Source of the DNA: Robiginitalea sp.
GTDB taxonomy: Bacteria; Bacteroidota; Bacteroidia; Flavobacteriales; Flavobacteriaceae
NCBI GenBank assembly: GCA_024638915.1
Contig: JAHEJJ010000032.1
Location: 1-37,022, forward strand
Length of the DNA stretch: 37,022 nt
Reading direction: 5' to 3'
Shown here: in pieces, positions 32,721 to 37,022 of the stretch
How positions within the stretch are numbered: the first letter of the stretch is position 1
Layout of the letters: every line of letters starts with the position of its first letter
Notes under the pieces: model-generated
What the model was told of the DNA's origin: nothing
Seen by the model: the letters and a program-made list of their open reading frames with translations, nothing else
Database searches by the model: none
Translations under genes and position numbers: made by a program

Positions 32721-35700
32721 TCAATCCTCAAATTCCGACCCCCTTCCGGGCGTATAGGGGACTCCGGCCTCTAATAAAGCTTCTTCCAGCTGTTTTACTT
32801 TCACCTTATACAATGCTTCCAGTTTGGCCTTTGCAGACCCGATCTGCTTTTTGGCAATGGCATAACTGTCGCGATGGGTTTGAGTGGGCGTAGCTGTAGA
32901 ATACTTTTGCTCACGGGAGATCACACCCAACCTGAACATAGGGTTTTGGGGCTGATCGATGTCGAGCCTCCTTTTTACAGGATCTCCATAGAGCTTTTCC
33001 TTTGTATTTCGCAACTCCTTTTCGATTTCCACTACGGTCTGCTGATAGGTCCCAACAGGTAGTTCGGCCCTTTTAAGCGCTTTTTTGATATGTTTCAGTT
33101 TATCCTCCGTATCATCTATCAGCGCGTCACAGATCCGTCCCTGGGCCAGCAGGGCGGCAAGATCCTTCTGGAAAGCTACCTTTTCTGCCCGGTTTGGCGC
33201 TGGCAAGACCGTATTGTTCAATGCTTTCACACTAAAACTTATTGGTCCTGCCAATTCGGTCAGATTACCCTCTTGCAATTCGTGCATCTCTACGGTAAAC
33301 GTGCCTGGCAATACCAGTGTTCCTTCATCCCGACTGGAAAATGGGTTATAAAAGGAAGGCTTTTCAAAAGTCACCGGGTCGGGTAAGGTATAGCGCAGGT
33401 CCCAATGCCATCGCTGGAGGCCTTTTTTTGGAGTTACAAATTCTTTTTTAACCACCATCCCCTCACTATCCCTGATGGTAAATACCAACTGCCGTTTATC
33501 TTCATAGGTTTCCTCTTTCAACCTATCGTAGCCGGGGTAAGGATTGTCCTTCCCCTGCTCCACCAACTCTTTCTCTCTTTCGCTCCTTTGTTTTTTGAGC
33601 GTCTTATAGTCTTCTCCATAGTAATAAGTAATTATAGCTTCGGGTCCGAGATTCGGCGCCGAATAAAAATTATCACCCTGAAAGGATTTGCCTGGCAAGC
33701 CCAGCGGTGTACTCTTTTCCCAGACCAATGCTTCCCTGACCGGATAGATCATGGCTTTTTCGGTTGGATAGGCGTTCTCCACGGATCGTAAAGGGGTATA
33801 GTCATCAAGTACATAAAATCCCCTACCGAAGGTGCCCAGTACCAGATCGTTTTCACGTTCCTGTATGGCGATATCGCGGACAGCAATCGTAGGCAGACCA
33901 TTTCCTAATTCCTTCCAGTGTTTACCCCCGTCAGGTGAGAAATACATCCCAAACTCGGTTCCGCAAAAAAGCAATTGCCGGTCTACTGGGTCTTCTTCTA
34001 TCGCATAAACACTACCCCGCACTGGTAAATTTGAACTGATAGATATCCAACTGTTACCCCGGTCTGAAGATTTAAAAATATAGGGTTTAAAATCTCCGTA
34101 TTTATGATGGTTAAAGGCTACGTAGATCAGGTTGGCGTCATGGCGCGAGAGGAATACGTTATTGACATACGATTGGCGTGGTGCCCCCGGGATATTGTCG
34201 ATCTTCCTCCAACCATTCCCGCCATTTTCCGAGATTTGTACCAGCCCGTCGTCTGTCCCGATGGCTAGCAGGTTTTCATCCAGGGGAGATTCGGCCATGG
34301 CCACAATAGTACCATAGAGCGAGGTGGCACCGTTTTTGGCAACGGCATCGATACTGACAATACGGTCATAGACTTTTAGCCGGTTTCGGTCTACCTGGCG
34401 GGTGAGGTCATCACTGATCTCTTTCCAGCTATCGCCATAGTCGTCTGAGCGAAATACTTTGTTAGCCGCAAAATAGATCCTTCCGGCTGCATGCCGACTT
34501 GCCACAAGTGGCGCATCCCAGTTAAAGCGGTAAGCGTTTTCCCCTTCGGCCTCACGCGGTTGGATACCAACAGATTCACCGCTTTTGCGATCAAAACGCA
34601 CCAGGAACCCGTACTGTGACTGTGCATAGACGATATCGGGATTTTCGGGGTCTACCTGGGATTCGAAACCGTCCCCGCCATTGGTGATAAACCAGTCCGA
34701 ATTCGTGATCCCATGGTCGGTTATTACCCGTGAAGGGCCCCCGATACTGAAATTGTCCTGGGTACCTCCATAGATATTATAAAAAGGTTCGTCGTTGTCT
34801 ACCGCCACTTTGTAGAACTGGGTCACCGGCAGGTTTTCCTTAAAATCCCAGTTTTTGGCAGCATCAAAAGTTTCATAGATACCGCCATCGCAACCCACCA
34901 GCCAGTGACGGTTATTCTGAGGATCGATCCACATCGAGTGGTTATCCACGTGTTTATAATCCTCCCCTACTTTGGAAAAAGTTTTGCCGCCATCGTGGCT
35001 GACGGTCATCCAGGTATCCATAGAATACAGGGTATGTTTATCGACAGGATCGGCGATGATCTCCTGATAGTAGTTCCCGCTGGTGACGTGCTTGCTTTGC
35101 TTCTCCCAGCTTGCCCCACGATTAGTAGAGAGAAATATACCTCCTTCCTTATCGGCTGCTTCTACGATAGCATAGATATACTCAGGATCGGCCGGGGATA
35201 TCGCTAAACCGATACGCCCGATCTCGGTTTTAGGAAGACCTTTCTGGATCTTTTGCCAGCTGGCGCCACCATCGGTACTTTTGTGCAGACCCGAACCGGG
35301 TCCACCTCCCACATAGGTGAATACATGCCGGCGGCGCTGGAAGGTTGCGGCATAAAGCACATCCGGATCACGCGGATCTATCACCACGTCGGTAACCCCG
35401 GTATGCTCGTCGATGGTCAGTACGGGAGTCCAATTGATCCCGCCATCGGTAGTTTTGTAAAGTCCCCTTTCGCCACCTTTACTCCACAGCGGTCCGATCG
35501 CCGCCACGTAGACGATATCGGGGTTTTCCGGATGGATCAGGATCTTCCCAATATGTTCTGAAGACTTGAGCCCCATATGTTTCCAGGAAGCGCCGCCATC
35601 AAAGGATTTATAGACACCGTCCCCGTAGGCGACGGATCGCTGGTTGTTGTTCTCGCCTGTACCTACCCACACCACATTCGGGTTCTTGGGATCGAGGCTT

Positions 35701-36002
35701 ACACAACCTATGGAATAGGAACCCTCCTTATCGAAAATAGGCGAATAACTCAATCCGGCATTATCGGTCTTCCATACACCGCCGGAGGAGGTCGCAACGT
35801 AGTATTCGTAGGAATTGGCAGGATTGACAGCTATATCTGAAATCCGCCCCGAAGTGAGGGCCGGTCCTACTTCCCGCCATTTCAGTCCGCTTAATTTGAT
35901 GGAATCGAGCGGGACCAGGTTATTTTTCTTTGATTTTTGGGCATGCGAAGCATTCAGTCCCATAAGCAATAAGAGGACGGCTAAAATTATTTTTTGAACC
36001 AT
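32721..36002 (-). CDS. Large secreted BNR / sortilin-like propeller (glycosyl-hydrolase-annotated family)
   Basis: A 1093-residue secreted protein (signal peptide 1-21, ASHAQ). Two stacked propellers are built of Asp-box/BNR repeats such as SFDGGASWKH, STDGGASWQKI, TDGGINW, SHDGGKTFSKV, SSDRGNSWISI and SPDGGKHW (residues about 40-740). A C-terminal region (about 780-960) lacks repeats and includes FTVEMHEL, followed by a helical stretch with AKKQIGSAKAKLEALYKVKVKQLEEAL. The family (VPS10/sortilin-like 'glycosyl hydrolase' in databases) has no proven catalytic activity, and no catalytic residues are assigned here. Length is typical. Its stop codon (TGA) is back-to-back with the stop of the serine hydrolase. 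Confidence 0.9.
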   Translation of the reverse strand: MVQKIILAVLLLLMGLNASHAQKSKKNNLVPLDSIKLSGLKWREVGPALTSGRISDIAVNPANSYEYYVATSSGGVWKTDNAGLSYSPIFDKEGSYSIGCVSLDPKNPNVVWVGTGENNNQRSVAYGDGVYKSFDGGASWKHMGLKSSEHIGKILIHPENPDIVYVAAIGPLWSKGGERGLYKTTDGGINWTPVLTIDEHTGVTDVVIDPRDPDVLYAATFQRRRHVFTYVGGGPGSGLHKSTDGGASWQKIQKGLPKTEIGRIGLAISPADPEYIYAIVEAADKEGGIFLSTNRGASWEKQSKHVTSGNYYQEIIADPVDKHTLYSMDTWMTVSHDGGKTFSKVGEDYKHVDNHSMWIDPQNNRHWLVGCDGGIYETFDAAKNWDFKENLPVTQFYKVAVDNDEPFYNIYGGTQDNFSIGGPSRVITDHGITNSDWFITNGGDGFESQVDPENPDIVYAQSQYGFLVRFDRKSGESVGIQPREAEGENAYRFNWDAPLVASRHAAGRIYFAANKVFRSDDYGDSWKEISDDLTRQVDRNRLKVYDRIVSIDAVAKNGATSLYGTIVAMAESPLDENLLAIGTDDGLVQISENGGNGWRKIDNIPGAPRQSYVNNVFLSRHDANLIYVAFNHHKYGDFKPYIFKSSDRGNSWISISSNLPVRGSVYAIEEDPVDRQLLFCGTEFGMYFSPDGGKHWKELGNGLPTIAVRDIAIQERENDLVLGTFGRGFYVLDDYTPLRSVENAYPTEKAMIYPVREALVWEKSTPLGLPGKSFQGDNFYSAPNLGPEAIITYYYGEDYKTLKKQRSEREKELVEQGKDNPYPGYDRLKEETYEDKRQLVFTIRDSEGMVVKKEFVTPKKGLQRWHWDLRYTLPDPVTFEKPSFYNPFSSRDEGTLVLPGTFTVEMHELQEGNLTELAGPISFSVKALNNTVLPAPNRAEKVAFQKDLAALLAQGRICDALIDDTEDKLKHIKKALKRAELPVGTYQQTVVEIEKELRNTKEKLYGDPVKRRLDIDQPQNPMFRLGVISREQKYSTATPTQTHRDSYAIAKKQIGSAKAKLEALYKVKVKQLEEALLEAGVPYTPGRGSEFED

Positions 36003-36054
36003 GAGTTTAAGATGTGATCGTTGAAAAGTCGTCTAATATACGAAAGAAAAGAGT

Positions 36055-36110
36055 GTCGGAAGTCGGAAGTCGGAAGTCGGAAGTTGGTAATGGAAAGTGA
36101 ATAGTGCTGA
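36055..36110. repeat. Heptanucleotide ladder (GTCGGAA)n between the propeller and HTH genes
   Basis: Four perfect copies of GTCGGAA in tandem (36055-36082) are followed by drifting units (GTTGGTA, ATGGAAA, GTGAATA, GTGCTGA) in the same 7-nt register, up to about 36110. On the minus strand it reads as TTCCGAC, the same word as the ladders at 16.5 and 22.6 kb. The rest of 36003-36267 shows no gene. Confidence 0.85.
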
Positions 36111-36267
36111 ATAGCAGAAAGTAATACTAAATCGAGTATTTGAGTTTAGTTCTATTTTTATCAAAACGGCTAGAAATGTTCGAACCCAATGTCGTTCAGC
36201 CTTGCCCAACACCTCACTTCTATCGGATCCAAATCTTTACTCAGCTTCGAAAACTTTGAATTTTGAA

Positions 36268-36549
36268 CTATAAATAACTTCCTCCAAAAATCTCTGTCCG
36301 TTCATTATTGCTGATCACGGCTACGGAGATCTGGATATCGAGCTGAAATTCTTCAGTGTAGAAATAGGTCCTCCGGCTACGGTCGTATTGGATACAGGCG
36401 TTGTAGTCTTTTAAATATTCTAGTAAGAGGTAGACCAGTCTTTCGCTAACTTCCATCCTCCGGGCAAGTTCTTTGGGTGAGCCGGTACGTTCGTTTTCGA
36501 TCAAGCGATGAAGTTGTTGTAATCGTTCCAGGCTTTTGATGGTCTTCAT
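36268..36549 (-). CDS. Small winged-HTH regulator (DeoR/HTH_11-like)
   Basis: A 93-residue protein. The N-terminal half is a helix-turn-helix: LERLQQLHRLIENERTGSPKELARRMEVSERLVYLLLEYLKD. The RTGSPKELARRMEVSER pattern matches the DeoR/HTH_11 type. The C-terminal half (about 55-93) is short and strand-rich, with ISVAVISNNERT near the end, and no effector domain is evident, so it may bind DNA as a dimer without a ligand. It diverges from the XRE gene on the right across 168 nt containing mirrored promoter boxes. Confidence 0.82.
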   Translation of the reverse strand: MKTIKSLERLQQLHRLIENERTGSPKELARRMEVSERLVYLLLEYLKDYNACIQYDRSRRTYFYTEEFQLDIQISVAVISNNERTEIFGGSYL

Positions 36550-36580
36550 TAGTATCCTCTCATTAATAGAAATAAAAATA

Positions 36581-36633
36581 TAGATTATTTTCTATATATA
36601 CAAATATAATTAGATTTTTTTCTATATTTGTAT
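36581..36633. promoter_or_regulatory. Divergent promoter/operator region between the two HTH genes
   Basis: TATATTTGTAT at 36623-36633 and its exact complement at 36598-36608 form an 11-bp inverted repeat. Each half contains TATATTTG, the TAnnTTTG -7 box of Bacteroidota, one on each strand, pointing at the two divergent genes. In addition the 17-mer TAGATTATTTTCTATAT at 36581 returns at 36611 with one mismatch, exactly 30 nt (about three helical turns) apart. No -33 TTG was found at the right distance. Repressor binding is inferred. Confidence 0.6.
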
Positions 36634-36717
36634 CAGAGGCGGATTTGCAGGGCTTCTTAACGAACCGAAGGGATTAAATTGTATTTTTGATAGACCGCCC
36701 CTCCACACACAGCATAA

Positions 36718-37022
36718 ATGTTTAAAACGATAGATCGACTTATTCAATTTATTGAGTATGCTGGCCTGAGTGCCAGGCAGTTCGATATTTCCATCGGCGC
36801 GGCCAACGGCTATACTTTGAGGATGAAGAAGAATCACGCCTCGATCGGCAGTGATGTGATCGAAAATATCATCCGCACCTATCCACAGCTCGATGTGGTC
36901 TGGCTTCTTACCGGTGAAGGGCAGATGATCAAAGAGGATGTGAGATCCGAGGAACTTGATTTTAACAAGCTTCCCCCTTCCCGGCGACATGATATAGAAC
37001 GGATCATTGAAAAGAAGATTAG
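36718..37022 (+). CDS. XRE-family (phage-repressor-like) regulator, cut by the right window edge
   Basis: ATG at 36718 opens an uninterrupted frame of at least 101 codons to the end of the window. The N-terminal HTH has MFKTIDRLIQFIEYAGLS, RQFDISIGAANGYTLRMKK and IRTYPQLDVVWLLTGEGQM. The final WLLTGEG is typical of flavobacterial XRE repressors with a C-terminal LexA-like protease or other domain, which would lie outside the window. It is transcribed away from the small HTH gene. It could be a prophage repressor or a cellular regulator. Confidence 0.85.
   Translation, partial: MFKTIDRLIQFIEYAGLSARQFDISIGAANGYTLRMKKNHASIGSDVIENIIRTYPQLDVVWLLTGEGQMIKEDVRSEELDFNKLPPSRRHDIERIIEKKI

Noticed and set aside
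36268-37022. Edge of a prophage
   Set aside because: Only two regulators are visible and no integrase, portal, capsid or attachment site is in the window; the XRE gene is cut off, so this cannot be decided.

Overview
The window looks like chromosome from a marine-type Bacteroidota, most likely a Flavobacteriaceae. This is inferred from gene content: a flavobacterial cold-shock protein, a RhlE-type helicase with an Asn/Arg-rich tail, many short lipoprotein signals of the L-x-S-C type, Reg_prop, PQQ-like and BNR propellers, an XRE repressor with the WLLTGEG motif, and TAnnTTTG-type promoter boxes. Shine-Dalgarno sequences are scarce. Almost all genes lie on the minus strand. The clear plus-strand exceptions are the patatin-like protein, the DUF5706/PycTM-like protein, the serine hydrolase and the truncated XRE regulator at the right edge. 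No rRNA, tRNA, CRISPR array or transposase gene was found.

Layout. 1-6.2 kb: a cut-off Reg_prop propeller, a leishmanolysin-like lipoprotein with its terminator, small membrane proteins (one ABA4-like pair, one DUF1761) and an AraC regulator. 6.3-11.5 kb: a DEAD-box helicase, a lipoprotein built from 12-residue 'VKA' repeats, an MBL-fold hydrolase and an MscS channel. 11.7-16.2 kb: a polytopic patatin-like phospholipase, two cold-shock-domain proteins and two small membrane genes. 16.5-18.7 kb: a two-gene cassette of secreted sugar enzymes (sorbosone-dehydrogenase-like and sugar isomerase/epimerase-like). 18.7-22.3 kb: a periplasmic-TPR class III adenylate cyclase coupled to a small unknown protein, a GNAT-like protein and a PycTM-like membrane protein. 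22.7-25.6 kb: an EamA exporter, a small membrane protein with an ECF sigma factor, and a 30-codon ORF ending at a terminator. 25.6-28.4 kb: a secreted unknown and a PQQ-like propeller. 28.5-31.3 kb: a three-subunit proton-translocating transhydrogenase (pntAA-pntAB-pntB). 31.6-36 kb: a beta-lactamase-family lipoprotein convergent with a 1093-residue BNR/sortilin-like propeller. 36.3-37 kb: two divergent HTH regulators.

The most unusual DNA is a family of low-complexity intergenic tracts, at about 16.4-16.5, 18.7, 22.4-22.7, 23.7-24.1 and 36.05-36.1 kb. They are built from drifting 7-nt units (GACTTCC, GTCTACC and GTCAACC types). At three loci these are joined to a hairpin module, CCTGAC...GTCAGG, which forms an 81-bp tandem repeat at 23.8 kb. 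The ladders sit against or run into the 3' ends of minus-strand genes. The most unusual protein is the lipoprotein at 8.0-9.1 kb, in which two copies of a roughly 150-residue module place a lysine every 12 residues. Other candidates are the cyclase with its overlapping partner, the PycTM-like protein close by, the FNR-shaped palindrome upstream of pntAA, and the mirrored promoter boxes between the two HTH genes.
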